Shown piece after piece: positions 12,001 to 23,358 of a stretch of DNA of 64,000 nt (its first letter is position 1; the number at the start of each line of letters is the position of its first letter). A program made the translations under genes and the position numbers. The DNA is from Owenia fusiformis (Eukaryota > Annelida > Polychaeta > Sabellida > Oweniidae): the NCBI GenBank assembly GCA_903813345.2, contig CAIIXF020000011.1, positions 29,940,166 to 30,004,165 on the forward strand, read 5' to 3'. Under the pieces are notes generated by a model, which worked only from the letters and a program-made list of their open reading frames with translations, was not told where the DNA came from and searched no databases.

Positions 12001-15000
12001 TATAATGTAAGGCAATTCATACAATGTCCTTAAAACTATTTTTTAGGAAACATCAATGTTTAATTTCAGATACTGATGCATCACATGAATTATCTTGGTG
12101 ATGACAAATACAATGTAGTTATTAATCACAATAACACTACTGTAAGGTATTCACATTAACATGCCATCTGTCATGTCAGTGTTTGAATGCGTAAGGGTGT
12201 CTTACCCCGGCAAGCCTAAACTTGATGTGTATTCCCATGGCTGGATCGAGCATCTTAGCCTCTTTTGGATTGATACAGCGCAACATCATAGCAGGGTCCC
12301 CTCGACACTTGAAGTTTATGAGATCACGGTAATACTTGTAAACTTGAACATCCTACAATTCAACATGTACTTGTAACTCTTATAATGACATAACATAACA
12401 AGGTCATAACATGCAAAATGTTACAGATGCCAAACACCAATCACCAACAGCCAAATACCTCCACAGAAAAATTGGCGACCATAACAATATGTCACCACTT
12501 ATGTTTCCCCTTTAATGGTGGGTAGAATTGGTTAAAGATATGTCTCTAACAATATTTTGAATTTATAAATTATTAATTTTGAGCGTAACAAAACACTTTT
12601 CATATTTTTACGAAATATGGATAATAGATAGCTTCAGTGGGGTTGGAAGAAATACACCTTCAAATGAATTGTCATTGACAGTATTGTTGAAGACAAGTAG
12701 CATAATGGACCAGTACATGTATATGATTAAATTCTTTGTTGGTCTCTGCTGTCAGATTGTCAAACTGAGCGTTAAGATTTACTGACTTCACTTACTATAT
12801 GTCTTCGCCACGCTCGTTGAATTTTTATAACTGCCTCTTTCTGAGTTGGTGGATTTCTTTTGATGGATGGTTTCTCATGTTTCTTTTGGATGGATCGGGA
12901 GGGGGTCTTTGGTGGTGATTGACCCTTTTTCCACCAACTTTGTATATAGCCAGCACAAAAATCTTCAAATCTATAAGACAAACAGACATTAATTAGATAT
13001 ACATGTACATATGTACATATGTACATATGTATGTTCTACAATAAGATAAGTTTAAAGCAGGTTATCCTATTTTCCCCATATGCCCTATATTGCCTTCCTT
13101 ATTTTGTTTGGAAAATTCGGATTTTTTTTTTGACTTTTCAATGATTTTTGGGCAAAATAAAGACTTACATTTTAATTTCATAGTATGCCCAATGTATTAA
13201 TGAGAACCTCATCTTGCTATAATTATGTTGTCTCTGGGTATTTTGAGGTAAACTTGAAAACAATGTTCCAGCATAGAAAATATTGAATCTAACCACAAGA
13301 TATTTTTTGACCTAATATCATCCTGTCTAATATTTCTGATTATTTCATCCAATGGTTATATCATATATCACATTAATATTAGATCATCATCATGTAATAA
13401 TGAGGAAATATGAACTGATAAGTGCATACAGAGGTGTTTGAAGAGGACAAAAGAATTATAGCTACTAAATAGTATATTTGATACTCCATGGTGGCACAGA
13501 TAACTTACAATGTAGTGCTTATTGGTTTTTCTAAGAAATGAAATAAATACAATACATGTTTTCTTATTTTGCCTTTCAAACTTGCTGTTTAAATGACTCA
13601 TAAGATATGCTTAGTTGCTAAAGGATATTTATTTACAGTAAACGATTTCATAAGGTAACTTTAAAAATATAGTGATAAATATCTCACTTTGAAGAGCAAA
13701 TTGGGCAATGGCCATCATGTAATTTACGCAGCATGCCCCAAACTTAATCAGATGTCCAGATGCATTTTTCCCGGCACTAGTTTTTCTACTTTAATATAAT
13801 ATTATGTATATTGTGTATAATGTAAATGAAATAAATGGGCTATAAAAGCCGGAAAAAAGATGTCCAGAGGCTCAAACACCCATCCGCACAAGATGACAAT
13901 AACAAGCCAATAAAAACATGGGAAATAAAACTCTCACATTACACTTTGGTAGGTGGATATACTCCCTCTGTTAACAACCATATTTGGCATTCTTTTAGTT
14001 ACTACATTCACTCCAACAGCTGACTTACAACTCATTTCAATATGAATAGAAAAGTGGCAGGTACTATTCATATCTAAATGAGTTGGCTATAAAACAATAG
14101 GTTAATCCATCAGCTATCAGTTGAATTTGTGAATGCTACATGTACGTGGTTATACTGTATTTTCTTACTAGGAAACAAATACAGATAATTAACAGTTGTT
14201 TAATTGCCCAGTCAATTATACTCAATGCATGGATGAGGATAAAGTCCATAGGTAGGGATTTTCCTCATTTAGTCGTTACATAGCTTAAGCTATTTTTACC
14301 CATACTATGTCCCTACTATGGGTCTGCAAAATATTTTAATCTCAAATGACCACATGGTGAGGAGCCTAAACAAGTAAAGATATCTCTATTTTGATGATTA
14401 TGAAAGGTATTCAAAATCAGTAGGATATCACCAGGTTTACAAAGCCATGGTTTGTATTTTACTTGATATGACCTCCTTAAGAAAGTGATTAGATCAAGAT
14501 GCACTTATAAACTACAGTAAAACCTGTGTATAGTGAACACTTTTGAGGCCAGTTCGCACTGTAGGGTAAGACAGGTGTTCACTAGTGAGGGGGATTCTAT
14601 ACAGAAATCAATGGATTATGTTTCAGGAAATAATGTTCACCAGATACAGGTGTTCACTAGTGAGGGGTGTTCACTATGACATGTTCTACTGTAATTCAAA
14701 TGGTTAATTTTTCATTTCTATCCAATACTTACGTGTCTGAATCTGAGTCATTGAACTTTATCTCTAATCTCCTGCGTGCATTCTGTCAATACAATAAAGA
14801 AACAACATGCTTTGAAAAGTGTTTTCATGCAATAACAATCAGCTATCTACATATATTTCTTTGGTAATATCTGCTTATATCTTCTTGCAATAACCACCCT
14901 ACCCAGTTTTCAATTTCTGCAAAGGGTAGATGGAATTTCCCTTGCAGATTTCACAAGTTTCCCTTGGAAATGATTTTTTGCAGAAAACTGGATGGGGGGG

Positions 15001-18000
15001 GTATAGAAGATATAGCTGAGAATATGTATGTACTTTTCAAGATTAGGCTCCTGTGATGTTACTCAGTCTCATGCAAAGCTCATAATATTAGAGAAGTGTC
15101 TGTATATTTTCTTGCAAAGCATTCAATAATAACCATGCAGTGCACATGCACAATGAACCTACATGCATTATACAGAGGGTTGGGAAGGGTCATCCATTAT
15201 AAATTTCACACTGTAAATAAAGAACTTTTTGATCAAGACATGGGCTTTCAACTAGATCAAAGCCCATGGTCAAGATAATGATTTTAAAATTATGAATATT
15301 TTCAAATTATTTCTTTTCATGCATGAAAGTTTCTCACTTTTATGGCCTTACTGAAAATCGACAAGTTAAAACAATCACTGATTGATTCTAAATCTTGACC
15401 ATTCCCCTCTAATATGTAAAGTGTGCATGAGTATTCAAAAGGTTGCATAAGTTTTTCAATAAAGATTAGAAGAAAATGTTTTTGTCTCAAAGGTGTGTTC
15501 ATAGTCAATAATAACAATCTTTATATACACTATACATGTATATTAAACTGTACCATTTTTTTCTTTTGAGGTGGTGGAGTGCGAACATCCTGCAGTCTAG
15601 CCACATGGTGTTTGCTGCCACTGTAGACTGCAGTGCCACTGATCTTAGGGTCAAGGATTGAAAGAAGACGGCATCTAGTGCAATAGCCCCGCCAATGACG
15701 TTGGATCTCTATAGCTGCACATAATGCAGCTTCTCTACTAGGAGGACCACGTATCAAATTCTGAAAATAGATGTCACCATATGTAAGAGATGTCTCAGTG
15801 ATGTTAGGATCGAGTGACGTAAGCCAGAAAATAAAGATTTGGAGAACCAAATATCAAATTGGTATCAATCAGGGTTTTCACTAGAATTTCTCACAACAGT
15901 CTAAATAAATGAAAACAACAGGTAAAATTAATGGAAATCATAAATTCAACATGAAACAGTTGAAAAGTCCCTAAAACAACAGGCGATTTTGTGATAACAA
16001 CAGGTGAAAATTGCCTGTTGCCTGCTACTAGTACCAAATAACAAATTTTGAAAAATTCCTCCATCTGAAGTCTTCCAAATGATTTGATAAATACAATGAA
16101 GCAAGTTACACTTCATATTACTAGTGAGGCTATTACATTATTCCAACAATGTACTCCATACTTTGGCTACAGATTACATGTACAGTGTTTCCATCTAGAA
16201 CCTAAGTGTGGACTTACAAAACTCATTTTTCTTCTCTTATAAGCCTTGTTCAAGGAACCTTTTACTTATCTTGATTTCTATTATAATAATTCAAGATCAG
16301 ATAAGTAAAAAAATACCAACTTGGGCAAGGCTATTCCCTTATGAATTAAGTTAATAATATCCTACTATATAAAATGTACTTACAAGTCGAAGATATTTAG
16401 GAGCTAATGCAAATCTTCTTGTCTTTGTTTCATCACCATCTAAAAGGAAATAAATTACTATTTTATAATTTTACAGTCATATGATGATAAAATATATTTG
16501 CATTATCCACTTTTACCTACAAGGGTAATCAAAATAAGTGAAACCCCCGCAACAAATGCGGCTTTCTAATTAAAAACAATATGGTTTTCCAATTACAAAA
16601 ACCCTGGACCACAGGTAATGAAAGCCACTACAGCTAATCAGTAAATATTATACATTATGAAGAACATATAAGCCAAGTAATAATAAGAACAAGGAACCTT
16701 TATATATACACTCCCCTCCATAAGTTTGGCAACCTTAGCCTCATTGAACTATGTGTAAAAGCCTCTTTACGTTTGAATTTTTATTCACTTAACAGGCGCT
16801 GAAATAACTTACAATATTGATGGAAACGTAACTTGACTTCATTTCCAATAATTGATGATAAATTTGATGAATTTTTGAAAATCTATGAAATCCAATGGGA
16901 AATGGAGGGTTTGGGGCAAATCAGAAATCAGAATATCTTTTCAGTAAAAGATTCAGCAAAAAATATTTTTATACAGAAAATTGAATTGTCTAACTTTTTT
17001 GTACACTAAGTGTTTAGTTCTTGGATGAATACTAAAGTTACAGCGCTTCAAAGTCATTTTTGAAAATCATTTTTCTCCTCCTGTGTTATTTCAATGGGAG
17101 AGGTTTTTTGAAAAACAATTTTGACTTTAAAGCATATAACTTTGTTGAACCAGAAGAAACATATACATTTTTGTTAAATAAAGTTAGCAAATTCAATTGC
17201 CTGCCTAACTTGTATTTTTTGCATGGACTCGGATGGATCGATATTCTGTCATATGACAGTACCATTTTCCATTGGATAACATGGGAAAGTCGAATTTTAA
17301 AAATTTATCGAAATCATCATCAATTTTCGACTTATCGTAATTGAGGAAAAAAATTGAAAAAAATTGGAGGTATTGGAAATAAAGTCAAATTACGTTTTCA
17401 TTAATAGTATAAGTATTTTCATCCCAGGTTAAGTAAATAAAAATTCAAAGGTAAAGAGACTTTAACACGTAGTTCAATGGGGGAGCTAAGGTTGCCAAAC
17501 TTATGGAGGGGAGTGTACGATAATACAGCAAGAAATAATATTTTCAAACAGACAATTCAATTTAATTGGACAAGAGTTCATATTCTTACTAAAAATCAAA
17601 TGTCTGGTAATACGACGGCTAGTGCTATTTCAAGTGATACAAGGGAGGAAGAATGTACAATCCAAATCTGATCCATGTGGAATCATCATATTCTCTTCAC
17701 GTGGCTCCACATGAACTGAGTCCACTTGGATATATATGAATTTTATTCACGTGTAGGCCTATCTATGTGGTTTCTACATGAATTCTTAACGATTTTATAT
17801 ATACAGATCAATGTGAGAAAATGATTTTTATGAAGATTTACATGTACATGCTTATTTATATTTCCCATGTATTCCATGTACATTTATGTATGAAATGTGC
17901 ATTTCGCTAACTGGTTCTTGATTTTCATTTCTGATAAATCCGAATTACAAGTACCATACCAAATACAGTATAGTGTGAGCGATAAATAAATGATTGGTGA

Positions 18001-19086
18001 ATTTGCTGAAGTGAGGATTTCCCATGTTAAATATTAGGGAAAAACAGCTTTCTAACATAATGGTAATGCACATTTACGGCATTCCTGCTTTCAGTCCATT
18101 TACTTTTTGCATGCAATATTTCCCAAATCATAGTCAGAATATTGTCAGAATGAGACTATTTTGTTTTTTAACCTGAAAATTTACATTTTTCTTTCTAAAC
18201 ATTGCACATTTACCCCTGCTTTCAGTCCATAAATCATTGCTACAAATCCAAGATGTATTATTGATGAATTTAATGGTTGAAGTTTATAACATACATGCAA
18301 AATTTGCTAAAAAAAATGTTCTTGCACTTTTATCTAACTCATACAATTATGTTTTGATCTTCATGTACACATACTTCAAAACAAACCAAAAATCATCAGT
18401 ATCTACTTCAGGAATGTTACTTTCAGTTGTAATTCTTGGCCTATAACATGCTAAATGTTAATATGTGGTGAGACATACAGTACTGCAATACTCTACAGCA
18501 ATCTTTGAATCAGTAACATTTTTATGAGTAGCTATGTACAAGTATTCAGTAAATAGTCTATAGTTCTGACATTTTTAAACAAGGTATTAACATGACAAAA
18601 TGATCACCACCAAGTTGCTCACAATAGCATTAGTTCAATCTTCAGTCAGATTTGAATTTGAAAATATCTGAATCAATTATCTTGATTTTATGGCTGTAAA
18701 TTTGGTAAGACTTTTCCCGATGTATATCGCAATATGCATCGATATTTACTACTGAAAATTGCAGATACATCAATATCCATTATGGCACATCCCGACGACA
18801 CTAATGTGCTACTGATTGTAGCATTTTATTGTACCTACTGTAACTACCCAATTGAAGTGTTATAATGGTTATTTTTGTGATGCTCACTCAAATTAAAAAA
18901 TCTGTGCATAAAATTTCACTGCAATTTCAACAGGACAGTATGTAAGGTTCTTGCTGTTTGTTTATGATAGTTATAATATTTCAAAAAAGAAGAATTAACA
19001 TTTACTATCTTACCTGGTAAATCAACATTTTTGATAAGCTCATCAATCTGTTTTCTACTCAATGAGCTTGCGGTGGACCGTGACAT
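9087..19086 (-). CDS. MFI: MFI (C11orf65) orthologue, mitochondrial fission factor interactor
   Basis: Twelve exons: 19014-19086, 16384-16439, 15554-15760, 14733-14782, 12796-12970, 12206-12352, 11819-11972, 11409-11542, 11044-11108, 10215-10385, 9785-9840 and 9087-9214. All have GT-AG borders and matching phases, giving 1416 nt and 471 residues plus stop. Recognition rests on conserved blocks in family order: INPKEAKMLDPAMGIH, FPPNIYYKIFTHRPIQDLCA, WYKREENNGWRLVSD, LEKKKKKRKIDWMKQMY, EEWEVDELLDW and YLGEWKEIATS. Vertebrate MFI is about 313 residues and is reported to inhibit mitochondrial fission by binding MFF; that role here is inference. This protein is longer at the N terminus, with an IQ motif IQRHWRGYCTR (residues 62-72) and a second IQ-like IQRAWRRHI (179-187). 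The second one corresponds to the human N-terminal helix. The start is the first ATG upstream of a good donor. Introns hold several foldbacks. Confidence 0.93.
9593..9719. mobile_element. Short ACAAGG/GACATAA element
   Basis: A 127-bp non-coding element in the last MFI intron. It begins ACAAGGCATTGACATG, has ATGTCACCACC just inside, and ends ATAACAATATGTCACCACTT then GTGGCGACATAA. The same two ends bound the long array-bearing elements in NADSYN1, so this is probably the minimal form of that family. Confidence 0.7.
11200..11345 (-). mobile_element. Fragment with tRNA-like box B next to the GACATAA element end
   Basis: Read on the minus strand, this begins with the TTATGTCACCACC terminus shared with the ACAAGG/GACATAA family. 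It continues through TATTGTTATAG-like sequence into GACTCAGTGGTAGC and, about 30 nt further, GGTTCAAAACC. The last two resemble pol III A and B boxes of a tRNA-derived SINE. The match to A-box consensus is imperfect and no cloverleaf closes, so I call it a SINE-like fragment, not a tRNA gene. Confidence 0.4.
12398..12510. mobile_element. Short ACAAGG/GACATAA element, diverged
   Basis: Begins ACAAGGTCATAACATG and ends CATAACAATATGTCACCACTT, as in the other short members, but lacks the final GTGGTGACATAA. It lies about 45 bp upstream (in transcript terms) of the MFI exon at 12206-12352, within the branch-point region of that intron. Confidence 0.6.
12998..13032. repeat. (ACATATGT) microsatellite
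   Basis: A short run of TACATATG units extending a TACATGTACATATG palindrome, beginning about 28 bp from the 12796-12970 exon of MFI, in the intron upstream of its acceptor. Confidence 0.7.
14513..14693. mobile_element. 181-bp TA-flanked MITE
   Basis: The ends are inverted copies: TACAGTAAAACCTGTGTATA then GTGAACAC on the left, and GTGTTCACTATGACATGTTC then TACTGTA on the right. Internally TGTTCACTAGTGAGGG is repeated directly. It has no coding capacity. Size, TIRs and TA ends are typical of Tc1/mariner-type MITEs. It lies in an MFI intron, 40 bp from the small 50-nt exon. Confidence 0.65.
16707..17517. mobile_element. 811-bp foldback element with long inverted arms
   Basis: The terminus TACACTCCCCTCCATAAGTT, followed by TGGCAACCTTAGC, recurs inverted at the right end, and the similarity continues for at least 85 bp and, more weakly, over 200 bp towards the centre. 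TA flanks both sides. The open frame inside has no transposase features, so it is a non-autonomous foldback. It sits in MFI intron 1. Confidence 0.75.
18579..18650. mobile_element. Fragment of the ACAAGG element family
   Basis: Begins AACAAGGTATTAACATGACA and carries the CACCACCAAGTTGCTCACAA segment that follows in the full-length copy at 38762. The rest of the element is missing or unrecognisable. Confidence 0.5.
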
Positions 19087-19432
19087 CTTGGGATATTATA
19101 AAGTAAATACGCAAGCAGGAGCAGGTTTGTATGATAGAGAGTCACGTACAACTTTTGAAGTGAATATTTTGCTCGACAGATATCAAGAAATAAGTTTCCA
19201 AAATAGCCTTGAGAATTATGAAAAATTCAAAAATTTCAAAATAAAATTGTTTACATCGTTACTATGGTGCATTTGCCATGTTCCCTTACTGTAATTCCAC
19301 CAATATTTTTACATCTGAATACAAACAAAATATGCATATGATAGAAAGAGTAATTGATCCGTTTACGGGTGCCTAATCCATGATATAAAGCAGAAATGTC
19401 CAGAGAAATGTTTTTCAAAATATTTTTGGATC

Positions 19433-19474
19433 ATGGCGGAAGGAAGTATTGTGCAGTTTCGTTCAGTGCGAAAG
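19433..19474 (+). CDS. Possible orphan first coding exon
   Basis: An ATG in good context (ATCATGGCGG) opens MAEGSIVQFRSVRK and is followed immediately by a plausible donor, GTGAATTCC. It is 346 bp from the MFI start on the opposite strand, the same head-to-head spacing as NADSYN1 and the phosphatase gene. I could not find a convincing second exon downstream on the plus strand. It may therefore be the start of an unrecognised gene, a 5' relic, or chance. Confidence 0.2.
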
Positions 19475-19685
19475 GTGAATTCCACTCCCCGGGTATTGCC
19501 ACTTATATTCTTTTTTAATTTTATGTGTTTTAGAAATAATTACACAATAAGAATCAACAGTCACTGGGAGTAAGTCGTCAGTGAGTCGTCACCACGCCCT
19601 CTCGATAGGCCCTTGGGGGGGGGGCTCTCTTAGTATTATGCCCGCTTTTTAACTGCCCATGTCTACAGTCTGAAGCGGCGGTGTG

Positions 19686-19779
19686 CAGTGGCGGATCTAG
19701 AAATTAACAAAGGGGGGGGGGAATTTTAGGGCCAAAAAAAAACTAAAAAAAAATCAAATCCCCCCCGGATCCGCCACTG
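19686..19779. mobile_element. 94-bp CAGTGGCGG MITE with 5-bp target duplication
   Basis: The ends are CAGTGGCGGATCTAG and, inverted, CAGTGGCGGATCCGG. The centre is a G-run, A-run and C-run. It is flanked by identical GTGTG at 19681-19685 and 19780-19784, a 5-bp target-site duplication. No coding capacity. Confidence 0.8.
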
Positions 19780-20224
19780 GTGTGGCTAACCGAGAGCTTG
19801 TTACGGTTTACAGAAATGGGGAATATATTATTTGACACACAATTACTTTTAATCTACTACATTTTTATGTACTTATTCTAACACATAATGCACGAGGGCG
19901 GAGTCCGAGTACATGTTCATTATCAGGATGGGTTAATTCATACATATATAAATGCTTTTTAAATCCAGTAAAGAATGCCGGGTAGTGGGTTCTTTATTGC
20001 AATTCATATATTCTATCAAGCCTTTATAAATTATGACATTGTCTAGTTTCCTGGAATCAATGTAGCATACACGGTCTCTTCGACCAAGGTGCTATATAAG
20101 TTTCTGACACCTACATTTACATTCATATTTCAGTATATGCGTTTATTAATCCATTATGGTACACTTCATTACTTTTCAAATTGTCTTTATAATGTAATGA
20201 ATGATAATTATGCTAATATTCAAG

Positions 20225-20390
20225 TGTTAGGATTTTAGCTCTAGACTCATTGCAATGTGGAATGACCAAGTTACTTGAAGGTGTTGATTTCCAAAATTTA
20301 GATGCGCATCATCGAGGGTTAATTTTAGGGAAAAACGTCCGAAAGAAATAATCATTCCACAATGCATTGGGTCTTGGGCTTTTATTTTTT
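20225..20390. mobile_element. Foldback related to the element at 49951
   Basis: Inverted arms: GACTCATTGCAATGTGGAAT on the left and ATTCCACAATGCATTGGGTC then TTGGGCTTTTA on the right. The outer motif CAATGCATTG-GTCTTGGGCTT matches the termini of the 153-bp foldback at 49951-50103, making two copies of one family. Confidence 0.55.
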
Positions 20391-21567
20391 CCACACATTG
20401 CAAAATATTTTCTACCATGTTAAGGGTCAAGTTGGCAAAGCATCAATGTCAATAAGTTGAGTCAGGTTGTCATCTTGACACCCACTTGGATTCGGTGATT
20501 GGTTATATAACGCACTGTAATTATTTGAAATACTGTGTTCGGATTGGCTGGAATCGAACACACCTTGTCTAAGTTAATGTGAATTATCTTTTGTTGAGTT
20601 CACCCATTCAGCATCCATTCTAAATGTTTCTATTCAGTTGACCATATACCCTAACTCAATGCACAGAAGTACTTCAAGCTGATTGGCCGAGACCCACTTG
20701 GTATATTTAAAAAGAATATATTCCATATATACAAAGGCTTGATATATCAAACATAACTCCAGCCAATAATAACACAGTAATTGAAGAATTTTGCATTTTC
20801 GTGATTGCTCCCGTCAATTCCCACTTTTCAGGCAAGTTCATAATGAATGATAAAGTATGCGCTTATGCAAATCAAAATGTCAAAAACCAAAACCCTTACA
20901 CTAAGGTTTCGTGCTGAATTTCATTCTTTTGATTAATGGTGAAGACATTTTTTGCATAGTGTGAAAATAATTTGTGGGTGATTCGCGGCCTATCATTCTC
21001 ATCAACTCATGGCTATCACCCATCCCTATTCTTTAGATGCGCCCACTCGTGAAGATGGTCGATATCCACTCATGGATATTTCCAACAAAAGTCATAGAAT
21101 ATCCAAGAGGTTAAAAATGCTGATTGATCCAACAAAAAAGTGACAAATACAAAAAACATGTGTATACAAAAAAAGTTATCAAGACATTTATACTGGCACA
21201 GAACTGTGGCCACTGGCTGCAGTTTTCAATAAGATTATTAGCTAGCTATCACTCCAAAAGGTTTAGTATTCGTTTCCGTCACAAGTAATTTCATTTTGCA
21301 TTTTAGGATGAAAGATGACTGTATTTGTACAAGAGAAAGATGGTTGGATCTGATTTAGTCATATGAGAAAATGCTGTCCCATTCTCATCCAGAGCCCAAA
21401 GGTGATGGCCGTGATTGTACATAAGATGAGACTGTGATTAATATACTAGTATCAGATGGGAATATGAGAACTTTTCTTCATTATGACATTGGCCATTGCA
21501 GTTATGTCATATATTCTCAGAAGTTATGTTCTTAATCAGTAGAACAATAGTGTGTATTAAAACTGTG

Positions 21568-23358
21568 TTAACCCCACCATCCGCTCAATATATCGCTTAG
21601 AAAAGTTCCTAAAGTATCCTCATCCGGAATATCATCTTCATCAGCTCCAGGCCTATTTGTTGTGGAAATAACCATTTTACTCTCTGGTCGATCAGGACAC
21701 TCAATCCTTATCGGAGCATAACGGTCGAGGGGGATGTACGTATCGATGAAATCTTGGTGGCAATGTGTTTCTTCCTTATTCAGAATTTCGATTTCGCATA
21801 ACCCCAACCAATGTCTAAAGTAGTGCAAACTGCAATCACAGACAAGTGGGTTGCCGGAGAAATCAATCTCTTTCAAATGATTTAGTTTTTCAAAATGTTT
21901 CCATTTAAATGTTTTAACGTTGTTGGACTTCATATCCAAGTGTTCCAAGAACCGAATATTTTCCAGATGTTTTTTCGTAATCACAGATATGTTATTACCA
22001 CCAGCTTTAAACGTTTTCAAGATGCGTTTACCAGCCAATAATCCAAACGCCAACGACTGTAGTTTATTGCCAGAAATGTCCAAGTCTTCCAAATGTCTGT
22101 TGGTACGAAGGCTGCTCTGATGGAACCGCATAATGTTATTAGAAGCGAGGGACAAAACCTTAAGGTTTGATAAAACACTGAATACCCCTTTTGGAATATC
22201 AGTTAGTTTATTCCCGTGGAGCTGAAGCTCTTCAATACCCTGAATACGTTTGAACGCATCCGTATTGAGAGTTTTTAGGTCCCCTCCTGACATGTCCAAG
22301 GACTTTAACGACGAGACACGAGAAGGAGATGGAAACATGCTTGCTTGGAAGGTATCTATTTTATGATCCCTCATGATCAACGTTGTCAACTTGCTCTTAA
22401 CGGCTAGACTTCCAAGGAGGGTCCTGAACTGGCCGTATTTGATATCATGATTCGAGCTTACGTCTAAGAACTTCAGGCTTTTCAATGGGCGGAGGGTTTC
22501 GTTATGTATATCTTTAATAGAAGCAGCTTCGACGGAGATATGTTCTAAAGATGGAGGAGCATCGGCGAAAAAATCCCGTCCAAGCTTCTCAAATTTATTT
22601 TTGCCAATAGACAATTTCTTCAACTTAGAAAACGATTGGAACACACTTGGAAGTTTGTCAAATTGATTGTGAGGGTAAATCCATCTATTATCCGTTAAGT
22701 CCAATTCTACGAGGTCACTCGCTTCGCTTATTGGAGTCAACGCTGCGTTGGGGCTCCAAAGGATATTGTTGTTAATCTTAAACACTTTTAGATTTCTGAA
22801 ATTAGCCACTAAACGCCGTGGCATGAATTCGATCCAATTCCGACCAAGATCTAAGTGTGTCAGTTTAAATAGGCGCTGAAACAAACTCTGTAAAAGATGC
22901 GGTCCCAAGCCTACATTATTCATGACAAGGTGTTCCAGATTCGTCAAGTTATCAAAGTAGTCGGAGGAATACATGAACAGTTTGGTGTTCAACATGACGA
23001 GCTTCTTCAGCTTGGTCAACTTGGAAAAGCAATTGGAATCCAGTTTGGTACCACCGCCATAGATAGAGCCACCGTTATCATTAACATTGTCAAGCACAAG
23101 CTCCTCGAGAGAAGTCGCATTTTCGAAATCATGTGTAAAAATTGTTGGTATATAACAATGTACGAGTTCGATCCGTTTGGTAGTGTTTGAAAACTTGGGC
23201 ATCTGCCTTATATCCCTGCAAGTGATACTGTCATCTTTGCAAACGCATCCACTTGGACACTGATTGATGTCAAAGTTGAAGAAAGCATTCGTTTGTCCAA
23301 GGTTGTTGCAAAACAACAGGACGATCAAAATTGACGAAAAGTATGCACTTCTTGCCAT
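21568..23358 (-). CDS. Secreted leucine-rich-repeat protein, single exon
   Basis: This 596-residue frame starts with a clear signal peptide (hydrophobic ILIVLLFCNNL, cleavage probably near residue 25). An LRRNT cysteine cluster follows (C34, C38, C40, C47; CPSGCVC). About 17 leucine-rich repeats fill residues 60-500, with typical LxxLxxLxLxxN spacing, for example LKVLSLASNNIMRF and LEDLDISGNKLQSL. An LRRCT cap closes the array (NPLVCDCSLHYFRHWL and further Cys to about residue 555). The C-terminal ~40 residues are acidic and polar, with no transmembrane helix, so it should be secreted rather than Toll- or LRIG-like. LRR ectodomains of this kind bind proteins in adhesion, guidance or immunity; the specific role is unknown. 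It is intronless, unlike the neighbouring genes. The ATG is preceded by AAA and followed directly by the signal peptide, supporting this start. Confidence 0.92.
   Translation of the reverse strand: MARSAYFSSILIVLLFCNNLGQTNAFFNFDINQCPSGCVCKDDSITCRDIRQMPKFSNTTKRIELVHCYIPTIFTHDFENATSLEELVLDNVNDNGGSIYGGGTKLDSNCFSKLTKLKKLVMLNTKLFMYSSDYFDNLTNLEHLVMNNVGLGPHLLQSLFQRLFKLTHLDLGRNWIEFMPRRLVANFRNLKVFKINNNILWSPNAALTPISEASDLVELDLTDNRWIYPHNQFDKLPSVFQSFSKLKKLSIGKNKFEKLGRDFFADAPPSLEHISVEAASIKDIHNETLRPLKSLKFLDVSSNHDIKYGQFRTLLGSLAVKSKLTTLIMRDHKIDTFQASMFPSPSRVSSLKSLDMSGGDLKTLNTDAFKRIQGIEELQLHGNKLTDIPKGVFSVLSNLKVLSLASNNIMRFHQSSLRTNRHLEDLDISGNKLQSLAFGLLAGKRILKTFKAGGNNISVITKKHLENIRFLEHLDMKSNNVKTFKWKHFEKLNHLKEIDFSGNPLVCDCSLHYFRHWLGLCEIEILNKEETHCHQDFIDTYIPLDRYAPIRIECPDRPESKMVISTTNRPGADEDDIPDEDTLGTFLSDILSGWWG

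Larger units (their letters stand above)
19087..21567. other. Intergenic region between the MFI and LRR genes
   Basis: Contains the MFI 5' flank, a possible opposite-strand first exon at 19433-19474, a CAGTGGCGG MITE at 19686-19779 and a foldback at 20225-20390 (each listed separately). A small direct-repeat-rich stretch around 20460-20780 shows no coding signal. I see no other gene. Confidence 0.5.

Noticed and set aside
14733-14782. Treating the MFI exons at 15554-15760 and 12796-12970 as directly joined
   Set aside because: Their phases do not match. The 50-nt exon at 14733-14782 has good splice sites and restores the frame.
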